64,000 bases of DNA from contig CAJULV010000008.1 of the NCBI GenBank assembly GCA_910587555.1, positions 33,815 through 97,814 of the forward strand, written 5' to 3'. A model generated the notes under the pieces. That model saw nothing but the letters and a program-made list of their open reading frames with translations. It did no database searches and was not told the origin of the DNA. This stretch comes from an uncultured Acetatifactor sp. GTDB taxonomy: Bacteria > Bacillota > Clostridia > Lachnospirales > Lachnospiraceae. Positions 25,031-33,917 of this stretch are shown here, piece by piece; position 1 is the first letter of the stretch; each line of letters begins with the position of its first letter. Both the position numbers and the translations under genes were made by a program.

Positions 25031-26941
25031 ATGCGAAAGGCGGATTTTCGGAAAATGAAAGGAATCAATTGGCGCAGAAGGTTTCATGGAGAAAGACAGG
25101 TGGAAGGAGTAGGCGGATTAACGGAATTTTGTGCATTGACGGCTGTTTCTGCGATTAGTGTACTGTTTTTGTTTTACTGCTTCAGAAAGTTATCTCCTTT
25201 TATCTACCAGACAAACGATGATTTGTTCCTGAAAATGCTGGTTTCGGGGGAGATGTGCGGGAGGCCCCAGAGCCGCCTGTTCTATGTTTCGTTTCCGGCA
25301 GGGCTGTTTCTCTCCGCCCTTTATAAACTGCTTCCCCAGGTACCCTGGTATGGATTCTCATTCTGCTTTCTGATTGGCCTGACCATGACCGTTATACTGT
25401 ATCATCTTCTGCGGCTGGAAAAAAGGCTGCCAATACGTCTGCTTACGGTTTTGCTGTTTGGGTTCTTTTGCTATGGCTTTTTATTTCTGCATATTGCGGA
25501 ATTGCAGTTTACCGTGGTCACCGCCATAGCGGGCAGCGGCGCCCTTTTCCTGTTTGCGATTGCTCCGGAATCGGATTCCTGCCGGGCGGCCCTTAAAGAC
25601 AACATGGGCTTTCTGCTGTTTTCCGCCTGTGCCCTCTGTATCAGGAACCAGGCCTTTTTCATGTTTCTTCCCTTCATCGGCATGATTGGAATCGGGAAGT
25701 ATCTGGACGCCGGGAAAGAAAATTCGGATTCCCTGTTTCACCTCAACAGGCAGCGGAAATGCCTGATTGCCGTTGCAGGCGCATTTACGGCGATACTGGC
25801 GCTCTTTTGCCTAGTGGAGAGGCTTGCTTACCAGAGGGAAGACTGGCGCATTTTTTCCGCTTATACCGAGGCTTCCGAGACGATTTATGACTATGAGGGC
25901 TACCCGGACTATGAGGCTTATGAGGAAGTTTACCGGGAACTGGGCGTAAGCCGCTCCGCTTACGAGGCTGCAGCCCATCATTACAGCATTACCCTGGAAC
26001 CCAATATCAATCAAAGGACAATGGAGGCCCTGGAAGGCATTGTGAAGCGGGAGAGGCATCTCTCCCCTGGGGAGGTTCCGGGGAAAATCCGGGAAATGGC
26101 TGCCGCCTTTCTGGAAAGGCACCTCAGCTATATTGACAGACCCTTAAACCTTCTGGTATATGGCTGCTATATCCTCTTCTTTCTCTGCGGTGCCGTATGC
26201 CGGAAAAGGGCGGTTCTTCGGGATATCCTGTTTCTTGGCTTTGCGCGTATGGTTATCTGGGCATACCTGCTGTTTTACGGCAGGCTTCCGTCCCGGGTGT
26301 CCCAATCGGTTTATCTGGCAGAACTTGTTGTACTGCTGGCGATTGCGTTTCGCAACAGGGTGTGGGAGCCGTGTGAAGCTTTTGACGGCAGAGGGGAAAA
26401 GGATGAAGTGGCAAGGCGGCGTTTTCGGAAACGGCTTTGCCTCGGCTTCTGGGTGGCGTCAATTCTTTCCCTTACCCTGGCCTGTCTGCGATTTGGCATT
26501 CCCAAGGCAGAAGCAGTGGCGGGAGAGGCTTCTTCGCGGCAGCGCTTTTCGCAGGCCTTTGCCGATATAAGGGATTATTTCCATGCGCATCCGGAGCGTT
26601 TTTACTATCTGGACATGAATTCCTTTAATTCTTTTACGGAGGATGCCCTGGAAAAAGGGGAATGCAGATATGACAATTTCCTCTATCTGGGCAGCTGGAT
26701 GCCCCATAGCCCATGGTACGATGAGAAATTTGAGAGGGCGGGAATTGCGGACCCTGCGGCAGCGCTCTACCGGGATCCGAATGTATTTGCGGTTTTTATG
26801 AATACGGAGGGCACCGGATACGGTTATCTGCAGGATTATTATGCTGAAAACTATCCCGGCGTTTCACTGGAGATCGTGGAAACGGTGGATGTCTCAAACG
26901 GAATACAGTTTTTCATCCTGAAGGGGTATCCGGAGGATTGA
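25031..26941 (+). CDS. Large multi-pass membrane protein, GT-C-like
   Basis: The product is about 636 residues with about 12 hydrophobic segments and two soluble loops (about 280-350, and the C-terminal 130 residues). The first external loop contains YQTNDDLFLKMLVSGEM, with a DD pair where GT-C enzymes carry their catalytic acid. There is no closer family match that I can see. The start is uncertain: in-frame ATGs occur at 25001, 25031 and 25055, none with a good ribosome binding site, and 25001 would overlap the previous gene by 20 nt. Tight packing with the two preceding GT-like genes suggests one operon for an envelope or exported glycan. Confidence 0.6.
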   Translation: MRKADFRKMKGINWRRRFHGERQVEGVGGLTEFCALTAVSAISVLFLFYCFRKLSPFIYQTNDDLFLKMLVSGEMCGRPQSRLFYVSFPAGLFLSALYKLLPQVPWYGFSFCFLIGLTMTVILYHLLRLEKRLPIRLLTVLLFGFFCYGFLFLHIAELQFTVVTAIAGSGALFLFAIAPESDSCRAALKDNMGFLLFSACALCIRNQAFFMFLPFIGMIGIGKYLDAGKENSDSLFHLNRQRKCLIAVAGAFTAILALFCLVERLAYQREDWRIFSAYTEASETIYDYEGYPDYEAYEEVYRELGVSRSAYEAAAHHYSITLEPNINQRTMEALEGIVKRERHLSPGEVPGKIREMAAAFLERHLSYIDRPLNLLVYGCYILFFLCGAVCRKRAVLRDILFLGFARMVIWAYLLFYGRLPSRVSQSVYLAELVVLLAIAFRNRVWEPCEAFDGRGEKDEVARRRFRKRLCLGFWVASILSLTLACLRFGIPKAEAVAGEASSRQRFSQAFADIRDYFHAHPERFYYLDMNSFNSFTEDALEKGECRYDNFLYLGSWMPHSPWYDEKFERAGIADPAAALYRDPNVFAVFMNTEGTGYGYLQDYYAENYPGVSLEIVETVDVSNGIQFFILKGYPED

Positions 26942-27029
26942 TATACCCGGCGGCGATTCGTAACTGTACAGACAGGGCGCTGAACTGTTACGGCGATTCA
27001 AAATCTTTTCATGAAATGCAGGCTGAATA

Positions 27030-27058
27030 TGTACACTGTGCTTTAAATGCGGTACAAT
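27030..27058 (+). promoter_or_regulatory. Probable promoter for pepD
   Basis: TGTACA (27030-27035), a 17-nt spacer and TACAAT (27053-27058) lie 54 nt before the start codon. The -35 box is a partial match. Confidence 0.5.
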
Positions 27059-27111
27059 AACCAATGGCAATGTAGTCGGATTTTTACTAAAATATCTGAG
27101 GAGGAAGGCAA

Positions 27112-28563
27112 ATGAGCGTGTTATCTAATTTGGAACCCAGGAGCGTATTTCGATTTTTTGAGGAAATTACAAGGATTCCCCACGGTTCGGGCAATGTGGG
27201 ACAGATCAGTGATTATCTGGCGGAATTTGCCGGTGAGAGAGGGCTGTTCTGTATTCAGGACGAACTGAAAAACATTATTATAACAAAGGATGCCACACCG
27301 GGCTACGAGAATGAGCCTGCCGTGATCATACAGGGACATATGGACATGGTGGCTGTGAAGAAGCCGGACTGCGATATTGATATGAAAACGGAAGGGCTGC
27401 GGGTTGCAGTCAACGGGGACCTGATCTATGCGGAGGGCACCAGCCTGGGCGGAGACGACGGCATTGCGGTGGCGTATGCGCTGGCGCTGCTGGATTCCGA
27501 TACCGTAAAGCATCCGCGCCTGGAGGTTGTCATCACCGTTGACGAGGAAGTGGGGATGGACGGTGCCAGGGGCATCGATTTGTCCATGCTTACCGGCAGC
27601 CGCATGATTAATCTGGATTCCGAGGAGGAGGGTATCTTCCTGACCAGCTGTGCCGGCGGCGCCAGAGTGCATTGCCATCTGACGGCAGTGACCGGGGAGA
27701 CGGAGGGCATGGCGGCCGAGGTGGTGCTGGGAGGCCTTCAGGGAGGCCATTCCGGCGGTGAGATTCACAAAGAGAGGGGAAATTCCAACGTGCTGTTTGG
27801 CAGATTGCTCTGCAGGCTGGCGAAGAAGCTGCCGGTACATCTCATAGAGGTGGAGGGCGGCCTGGCGGACAATGCCATTCCCAGACAGACAAGGGCGGTG
27901 ATACTGACGGATGCCGGGGACAGGGAAGCGTTCTGTGAGATCGTGAAGGCTGTGGAAACCGAGATTCGATCGGAGCTGGCGGTGAAGGAGCCGGGCTTTT
28001 ATCTCAAGGCGGAGGGTTTTTCGGAGGGAAAATATGTCTGCGCCTCTGTGGGGGATACGAAACGGATTGCCTCATTCCTGACGGCCCTGCCCAACGGGGT
28101 CCAGGCAATGAGCGTGGACATGCCGGGACTGGTGGAAACCTCTCTGAACCTGGGGATCCTGAGATACAAAAAGGGAGAACTCCTGGCTGAATTTGCGGTG
28201 CGCAGCAGTGTGGAGAGCGCAAAATATGCGCTGATTGACAGGGTTGCGGCAGTGACCGGCCTGGCCGGGGGCAGCAGCGATGCCACAGGAGATTATCCGG
28301 GCTGGAAGTATCGCAGAAATTCGCCGCTGCGGGATAAAATGGTGGCGGTATACAGGGAAATGTATGGTGCGGAACCCAGGGTGGAGGCTATTCACGCGGG
28401 GCTGGAATGCGGAATACTGGGAAGCAAGATAAAAGATCTGGATTGTGTTTCCCTGGGACCTGACATGAGCGGAATCCATACCACGGAGGAGACTCTGAGC
28501 ATTGCGTCCGTCAGGCGGGTATGGGAATACCTGGTGAAGCTGTTGGAGAAAAAGGATGCCTGA
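27112..28563 (+). CDS. pepD: Aminoacyl-histidine dipeptidase (M20 family)
   Basis: The product is a 483-residue cytosolic metallopeptidase that splits Xaa-His dipeptides such as carnosine. It shows the M20 metal and catalytic residues: IIQGHMDMVA (His, Asp), GGDDGIAVAYAL (bridging Asp), TVDEEVGMDGA (catalytic Glu and ligand Glu), NLDSEEEG, and the distal HAGLECGILGSK (His). The lid domain is inserted at about 200-390, with GGHSGGEIHKERGN as its conserved block. The length is that of PepD. GAGGAGG is 8 nt before ATG. An asparaginase follows after 60 bp, so both may serve amino-acid salvage. Confidence 0.94.
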   Translation: MSVLSNLEPRSVFRFFEEITRIPHGSGNVGQISDYLAEFAGERGLFCIQDELKNIIITKDATPGYENEPAVIIQGHMDMVAVKKPDCDIDMKTEGLRVAVNGDLIYAEGTSLGGDDGIAVAYALALLDSDTVKHPRLEVVITVDEEVGMDGARGIDLSMLTGSRMINLDSEEEGIFLTSCAGGARVHCHLTAVTGETEGMAAEVVLGGLQGGHSGGEIHKERGNSNVLFGRLLCRLAKKLPVHLIEVEGGLADNAIPRQTRAVILTDAGDREAFCEIVKAVETEIRSELAVKEPGFYLKAEGFSEGKYVCASVGDTKRIASFLTALPNGVQAMSVDMPGLVETSLNLGILRYKKGELLAEFAVRSSVESAKYALIDRVAAVTGLAGGSSDATGDYPGWKYRRNSPLRDKMVAVYREMYGAEPRVEAIHAGLECGILGSKIKDLDCVSLGPDMSGIHTTEETLSIASVRRVWEYLVKLLEKKDA

Positions 28564-28623
28564 AATGAGGGACGGAAAGGGAGAGAAGAAGGCGCCGGCG
28601 GTGAGGCGCACAAGGGGGTAAAG

Positions 28624-29631
28624 ATGAAAAAAATACTGCTGATTGCAACGGGCGGAACCATCGCATCTGGGCGCACGGAGGAAGGATTGTCCCCGAAAAT
28701 CGGGGCAGGGGAGCTGCTGCAGTACGTGGAGGAACACAGGGAATTCTGTGATGTGGATGTGATACAGCCTTTCAGCCTGGACAGCACGAATGTATATGCA
28801 AGGCACTGGCTGGAACTGGCGGCATTGGTGGAGAAGTACTATCAGGAATATGAGGGGTTTGTCATCAGCCACGGCACGGATACCATGGCATTTACTGCGG
28901 CAGCGCTGTCTTACCTGGTGCAGGACAGCAGGAAACCGATTGTGATCACAGGCTCACAGAAGCCCATTGATATGCCTGTGACGGATGCCAGAACCAATCT
29001 GCTGGACAGCCTCAGGTTTGCCGCTGACGCCAGGGCCCATGGGGTGAATATTGTGTTCGGGGGCAATGTGATAGCAGGAACCCGTGCCAAGAAGGAGCGT
29101 TCCAAGAGCTATGATGCCTTCTCCAGCATTAATTTTCCCAATGTGGCCGTCATTCGGGACGGAAGGATTGTATTTTATATTGACGATAAGTTCAGGGTGG
29201 CCGGCCAGGTGCGGTTTTATCATCAATTAAATGAGAAGATTTTGCTGCTGAAGCTGGTGCCGGGGACGGACGCAGCCGTGCTGAACAGGCTGTTTCCGTA
29301 TTATGACGGTGTAATCATAGAGGCATTCGGTGTGGGCGGGCTTCCGGAGTATGGAGAGGTGCCTTTTTATCCGGAGATTCGGCGTTGGACGAATGCGGGA
29401 AAACTGGTGCTGATGGCGACCCAGGTTACCCATGAGGGCAGCGACATGGAGGTATACCGGGTGGGAAGGGTTATCAAGGAAGAATTCCGGCTGATGGAAG
29501 CCTATGATATGACACTGGAAGCGGCCGTGACAAAGGCAATGTGGGTGCTGGGCCAGGAGAGCGGACCCGAGCGGTTTCGGGAGAGATTCTACCGGACGGT
29601 AAACCATGATATTCTGCTGGGGGAAGTATGA
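28624..29631 (+). CDS. ansA: L-asparaginase, cytoplasmic type
   Basis: The product is 335 residues with no signal peptide, so it is a type I cytoplasmic enzyme converting asparagine to aspartate and ammonia. The two signatures are present: IATGGTIAS (first Thr, about residue 12) and VISHGTDTMAFTAA (second Thr and Asp, about 80-92); VITGSQKPID and the Lys of this region are also as expected. It follows pepD at 60 bp on the same strand with GGGGG 5 nt before the ATG. No odd features. Confidence 0.94.
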   Translation: MKKILLIATGGTIASGRTEEGLSPKIGAGELLQYVEEHREFCDVDVIQPFSLDSTNVYARHWLELAALVEKYYQEYEGFVISHGTDTMAFTAAALSYLVQDSRKPIVITGSQKPIDMPVTDARTNLLDSLRFAADARAHGVNIVFGGNVIAGTRAKKERSKSYDAFSSINFPNVAVIRDGRIVFYIDDKFRVAGQVRFYHQLNEKILLLKLVPGTDAAVLNRLFPYYDGVIIEAFGVGGLPEYGEVPFYPEIRRWTNAGKLVLMATQVTHEGSDMEVYRVGRVIKEEFRLMEAYDMTLEAAVTKAMWVLGQESGPERFRERFYRTVNHDILLGEV

Positions 29632-29764
29632 GAAGAGGCTTTCGGTTCGTAAGGTACGCGGACTAAGGACTTCCGCCGACGCGGGACAGCGTCTGTTTCT
29701 ATTGAAGAGAAGGGCTTTTAGAAAGATTTAAGAAACAATTAGGGTGAAAAAATACCGAAAACAT

Positions 29765-29793
29765 TTGTGTTTTTGGGTACACTATGCTATAAT
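29765..29793 (+). promoter_or_regulatory. Sigma-A promoter for tig
   Basis: TTGTGT (29765-29770), a 17-nt spacer and TATAAT (29788-29793). The leader to the tig start is about 145 nt. The rest of the 316-bp gap after ansA shows no gene or terminator that I can support. Confidence 0.78.
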
Positions 29794-29947
29794 TTTAGCA
29801 ATTGCGGCTGTGTCCATGCAGCAGGCAGTCTTTTTGATTTATAAATATAGGAAGCGTTTTGTTATGTGCCGCAGAATGGACGGTTTTTCTTAAGAGAAGG
29901 ATGCGCATTGAGGGACAGGGCACAGAATTGAAGGAGGAAACGTAAAA

Positions 29948-31237
29948 ATGGGTTTACAGGTAGAAAAATCAGGCAATAATATGGCGAGACTGACAATTGA
30001 GGTGTCCGCCGAAGAACTGGAAAAAGCAATCGAGAGCGCATATCAGAAGAACAGGGCGAAGATCAGCCTTCCGGGATTCAGAAAGGGGAAGGCGCCCCGC
30101 AAGATGCTGGAGCAGATGTACGGCAAAGAGCTGTTCTATGAGGATGCGGCGAATGCCCTGATTCCCGATGCATATGAGCAGGCTTATGACGAATGCGGGG
30201 AAGAGATCGTGTCTGCCCCGAAAATTGACGTGGTACAGCTGGAGTCAGGCAAGCCTTTCATTTTTACTGTGGAAGTGGCGATCAAGCCGGAAGTAACCCT
30301 GGGGCAGTATAAGGGTGTGAAGGTGGAGAAGGCTGATCTGGATGTCACGGAGGAAGAAGTGACGGCAGAAATTGACAGGGAGCGGAGCAAGAACGCAAGG
30401 ACGGTGGACGTCACCGACAGGACGGTTCAGGAAGGCGATATTGCAACCATCGACTTTGAAGGCTTTGTGGACGGAGAGGCTTTTGACGGCGGCAAGGGAA
30501 GCGACTATCCGCTGACAATCGGTTCTCATTCGTTTATTCCCGGATTCGAGGAGGCATTGATTGGCGCCGAACTGGAGAAAGAGACAGATGTGAACGTGAC
30601 CTTCCCGGAGGATTATCAGGCAGAGGAGCTTGCGGGAAAGCCCGCGGTATTTAAGTGTACCGTCAAGAGGCTGCAGGAGAAGCAGCTTCCGGATCTGGAT
30701 GATGATTTTGTGGGAGAGGTTTCCGAGGAAAGCGATACCGTTGCGGAGTATAAAGAGGAAATCCGCGGGAAACTGGAAGGAAGAAAGGCGGAGGCAGCCC
30801 GGGCAAAGAAGGAAGACGCGGTGGTGGATGCCATTATTGCCGACGCGCAGATGGAGATTCCCCAGCCCATGGTTGAGACCCAGCAGAGGCAGATGGTGCA
30901 GGATTATGCCCAGAGACTGCAGTATCAGGGGATTTCTTTCGAGCAGTATATGCAGTTCACAGGCACGACCAGAGAACAGTTCATGGAGCAGGTGAAGCCT
31001 CAGGTGATGAGGCGTATTCAGTCCAGGCTGATTTTGGAGGCCGTGGCGGCTGCTGAAAATATCACGGCTTCCGATGAGGAGATCCAGGAAGAATTGAAGA
31101 AAATGGGTGAAGCTTACCAGATGGAGCCTGAGAAGGTGGAGCAAAGGCTGGGTAAGGACGGCAGGAAGCAGGTAAGCGAGGATATCTGCGTCAGAAAGGC
31201 TGCCGACTTCGTGGTGGAGAATGCAGTGGAAGAATAA
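29948..31237 (+). CDS. tig: Trigger factor
   Basis: The product is a 429-residue ribosome-bound chaperone and prolyl isomerase. The N-terminal ribosome-binding domain has the signature GFRKGKAPRKMLEQMYG (about 38-54). The FKBP-like domain spans about 160-245 (GDIATIDFEGFVDGEAFDGG ... FIPGFEEALIG), and a helical C-terminal domain follows. AAGGAGG is 8-9 nt before the ATG. It heads the tig-clpP-clpX block; clpP starts 15 bp after its stop, so co-transcription is nearly certain. Confidence 0.97.
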   Translation: MGLQVEKSGNNMARLTIEVSAEELEKAIESAYQKNRAKISLPGFRKGKAPRKMLEQMYGKELFYEDAANALIPDAYEQAYDECGEEIVSAPKIDVVQLESGKPFIFTVEVAIKPEVTLGQYKGVKVEKADLDVTEEEVTAEIDRERSKNARTVDVTDRTVQEGDIATIDFEGFVDGEAFDGGKGSDYPLTIGSHSFIPGFEEALIGAELEKETDVNVTFPEDYQAEELAGKPAVFKCTVKRLQEKQLPDLDDDFVGEVSEESDTVAEYKEEIRGKLEGRKAEAARAKKEDAVVDAIIADAQMEIPQPMVETQQRQMVQDYAQRLQYQGISFEQYMQFTGTTREQFMEQVKPQVMRRIQSRLILEAVAAAENITASDEEIQEELKKMGEAYQMEPEKVEQRLGKDGRKQVSEDICVRKAADFVVENAVEE

Positions 31238-31252
31238 TGGGAGGCTTTTGTT

Positions 31253-31852
31253 ATGAGTTTAGTACCTTATGTCATTGAACAGACAAGCAGGGGAGAGAGG
31301 TCCTATGATATCTATTCCAGGCTTTTAAAGGACAGGATTATCGTTCTGGGAGAAGAAGTGAACGATACTTCAGCCAGCATTGTAGTGGCGCAGCTGTTAT
31401 TCCTGGAGGCGGAAGATCCTGAGAAGGATATTCATTTGTATATCAACAGCCCCGGCGGTGTCATTACGGCGGGCATGGCAATTTATGATACCATGCACTA
31501 TATCAAATGTGATGTCTCCACGGTGTGTATCGGCATGGCCGCCAGCATGGGTTCGTTTCTGCTGGCAGGCGGTGCGAAGGGAAAGCGCTTTGCGTTGCCC
31601 AATGCGGAGATCATGATCCATCAGCCGGCAGGGGGGACTCAGGGCCAGGCAACGGAGATTGAGATTGCGGCAAAGCATATTCTGAGGACGAAAGAAAAGT
31701 TAAACCATATTCTGGCAGAGAATACCGGCAGAGATTACGAGCAGATCTGTGCGGATACCGAGCGCGACAACTGGATGAGCGCAGAGGAGGCCAGGGAGTA
31801 CGGCATTATTGACATGGTGATCAGTTCCCATGATACGCAGGACGGGAAATAA
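31253..31852 (+). CDS. clpP: ATP-dependent Clp protease proteolytic subunit
   Basis: The product is a 199-residue serine protease with the triad Ser98 (GMAASMGSFLL), His123 (MIHQPAGG) and Asp172 (ERDNWMS). The short N-terminus (MSLVPYVIEQTSRGERSYDI) is typical. Fourteen subunits form the chamber fed by ClpX, whose gene follows at 39 bp. Confidence 0.97.
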   Translation: MSLVPYVIEQTSRGERSYDIYSRLLKDRIIVLGEEVNDTSASIVVAQLLFLEAEDPEKDIHLYINSPGGVITAGMAIYDTMHYIKCDVSTVCIGMAASMGSFLLAGGAKGKRFALPNAEIMIHQPAGGTQGQATEIEIAAKHILRTKEKLNHILAENTGRDYEQICADTERDNWMSAEEAREYGIIDMVISSHDTQDGK

Positions 31853-31891
31853 TGCGTACTGCGTGAACGAATAAAATTTAGGAGTGAAGTA

Positions 31892-33166
31892 ATGGCAGGA
31901 AGAATAATCGGAAGCGATATCAGATGCTCCTTCTGCAATAAGACCCAGAACCAGGTCCGCAAGCTGATTGCGGGTCCGTCCGGGGTTTATATCTGTGACG
32001 ATTGTGTGGAGATCTGTACGGATATTCTGGAGGAGGAGCTGCAGGAAGAGGAAGAGGAGGAATCTGTCCGTCCCGACATTAATCTGCTGAAGCCCGTTGA
32101 GATCAAGAATTTTCTGGACGAATATGTAGTTGGTCAGGAGGAAGCGAAAAAAGTGCTTTCCGTGGCTGTCTATAATCACTACAAGAGAGTGATGGCGCCC
32201 AGGGACCTGGATGATGTGGAACTGCAGAAGAGCAATATTATAATGGTTGGGCCAACGGGATCGGGCAAAACCTACCTGGCACAGACACTGGCAAAGATTA
32301 TCAATGTTCCCTTTGCAATTGCGGACGCGACGACGCTGACCGAGGCCGGATATGTGGGGGAGGATGTGGAGAATATTCTTCTGAAGCTGCTCCAGGCTGC
32401 GGATTTTGATGTAGAGCGTGCGCAGTACGGTATGATTTATATTGACGAGATAGATAAGATTACCAAGAAGGGCGAGAACGTGTCCATTACCCGTGACGTA
32501 TCGGGGGAGGGCGTTCAGCAGGCGCTTCTGAAAATTGTGGAAGGTACCGTGGCGAATGTGCCGCCCCAGGGCGGGAGGAAGCATCCCCACCAGGAACTGA
32601 TTTCAATTGATACATCCCATATCCTGTTTATCTGCGGAGGCGCTTTTGACGGGTTGGAGAAAATCATTGAGACCAGGCTGGACCGTAAAGCCATCGGCTT
32701 TAATACCGAAATGACACAGAAGAGTACCAGGGAGATCGGAGACATTCTTCAGGAGGCAACGCCTCAGGACCTGGTAAAATTCGGTCTGATTCCGGAGTTT
32801 GTAGGCCGCGTGCCTATATGCGTTACCTTGAGAGGGCTTGACAGGGAAGCGTTGGTCCGCATTCTGAAGGAACCCAAAAACGCCCTGATCAAGCAGTACA
32901 AGAAGCTGTTTGATATGGACGGGGTGGAGCTTTCCTTTGAGGACAGCGCGGTGGAGTCCATTGCAGCCAAAGCCTATGAGCGCAAAACGGGCGCCAGAGG
33001 CCTGCGTTCTATCATGGAGGATATCCTGATGGATACCATGTATGAAATTCCTTCCGACGAGTCCATTGAGGAATGCATTATTACGGAAGAAACGGTGAAA
33101 GAGGGCAATGCGCCGCTGACCGTTCATAAGAACGAGCGGAGAATAGGTTTGAATAAAGCCATATAG
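31892..33166 (+). CDS. clpX: Clp protease ATPase subunit ClpX
   Basis: The product is a 424-residue AAA+ unfoldase. The N-terminal zinc domain has CSFCNKTQNQ and CDDCVEIC. Walker A is GPTGSGKT (about 121-128), the pore loop GYVGEDVE (about 150), Walker B MIYIDEIDK (about 182-190), and the ClpP-docking IGF tripeptide is in RKAIGFNTEM (about 267). Everything expected for a working ClpXP partner is there. The start ATG follows AGGAGTG. A terminator lies 60 bp downstream. Confidence 0.97.
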   Translation: MAGRIIGSDIRCSFCNKTQNQVRKLIAGPSGVYICDDCVEICTDILEEELQEEEEEESVRPDINLLKPVEIKNFLDEYVVGQEEAKKVLSVAVYNHYKRVMAPRDLDDVELQKSNIIMVGPTGSGKTYLAQTLAKIINVPFAIADATTLTEAGYVGEDVENILLKLLQAADFDVERAQYGMIYIDEIDKITKKGENVSITRDVSGEGVQQALLKIVEGTVANVPPQGGRKHPHQELISIDTSHILFICGGAFDGLEKIIETRLDRKAIGFNTEMTQKSTREIGDILQEATPQDLVKFGLIPEFVGRVPICVTLRGLDREALVRILKEPKNALIKQYKKLFDMDGVELSFEDSAVESIAAKAYERKTGARGLRSIMEDILMDTMYEIPSDESIEECIITEETVKEGNAPLTVHKNERRIGLNKAI

Positions 33167-33224
33167 CCGGTTGGATCAGAGCAGGTTCCGGGGTGGCCGG
33201 GCTGTTTTGGTTGGTATTGTAGAG

Positions 33225-33254
33225 GAAAACGCCGTCCTGGGTGATGGCGTTTTT
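33225..33254 (+). terminator. Terminator after clpX
   Basis: GAAAACGCC (33225-33233) pairs with GGCGTTTTT (33246-33254) around a 12-nt loop. It ends the tig-clpP-clpX unit before engB. Confidence 0.82.
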
Positions 33255-33323
33255 CGTTTATCAGGGATTTCGCAGGAATTTTTGTATTATTTTCAATCCA
33301 TTTTCGGAGAAAGGATTTGGCGA

Positions 33324-33917
33324 ATGGTAATCAAACAGGTGAGTCTGGAAACGGTGTGCGGTGTCACCAGCAAGCTGCCGGATACGCAGCTGCCGGAGGT
33401 GGCTTTTGCGGGTAAAAGCAATGTGGGAAAATCGTCCCTGATCAATGCGCTTATGAACCGCAAGTCCCTTGCGCGTACAAGTTCCCAGCCAGGTAAAACA
33501 CAGACGATCAATTTCTATAATGTAAATGCCGCTCTCTATTTTGTGGATTTGCCCGGCTATGGCTATGCGAAGGCAAATGAGGCTGTGAAGGCGCAGTGGG
33601 GGAAAATGGTGGAAAGATATCTGCATAAATCCGGGCAGCTGAAGCAGGTATTCCTCCTGGTGGATATCCGGCATGCGCCTTCGGAGAATGACCGCATTAT
33701 GTACGACTGGATAACGGACAGCGGATATCAGCCGGTTATCATTGCCACCAAGCTGGACAAGATAAAGCGCAGCCAGCTGCAGGGCCAGCTGAAGCAGATA
33801 CGTAGCGTCCTGGGCATGAAAGGAGACGATATTATCATTCCGTTCTCGTCTGAGACAAAACAGGGAAGGGATGAGATATATGAGCTTTTGGATGCTGTCC
33901 TGGAGGAAAAGATATGA
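33324..33917 (+). CDS. engB: Ribosome biogenesis GTPase EngB (YsxC/YihA)
   Basis: The product is a 197-residue GTPase needed for large-subunit assembly. Motifs: G1 GKSNVGKSS (about 30-38), G2 around TSQPGKTQT, G3 DLPGYGYAK (about 75-83) and G4 TKLDK (about 144-148). ATG 33324 is chosen over upstream frame because AAGGA is 8 nt before it and the family starts near MVIKQVSLE. Unlike Bacillus, lon is not between clpX and engB. The stop overlaps the next start (ATGA). Confidence 0.95.
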   Translation: MVIKQVSLETVCGVTSKLPDTQLPEVAFAGKSNVGKSSLINALMNRKSLARTSSQPGKTQTINFYNVNAALYFVDLPGYGYAKANEAVKAQWGKMVERYLHKSGQLKQVFLLVDIRHAPSENDRIMYDWITDSGYQPVIIATKLDKIKRSQLQGQLKQIRSVLGMKGDDIIIPFSSETKQGRDEIYELLDAVLEEKI

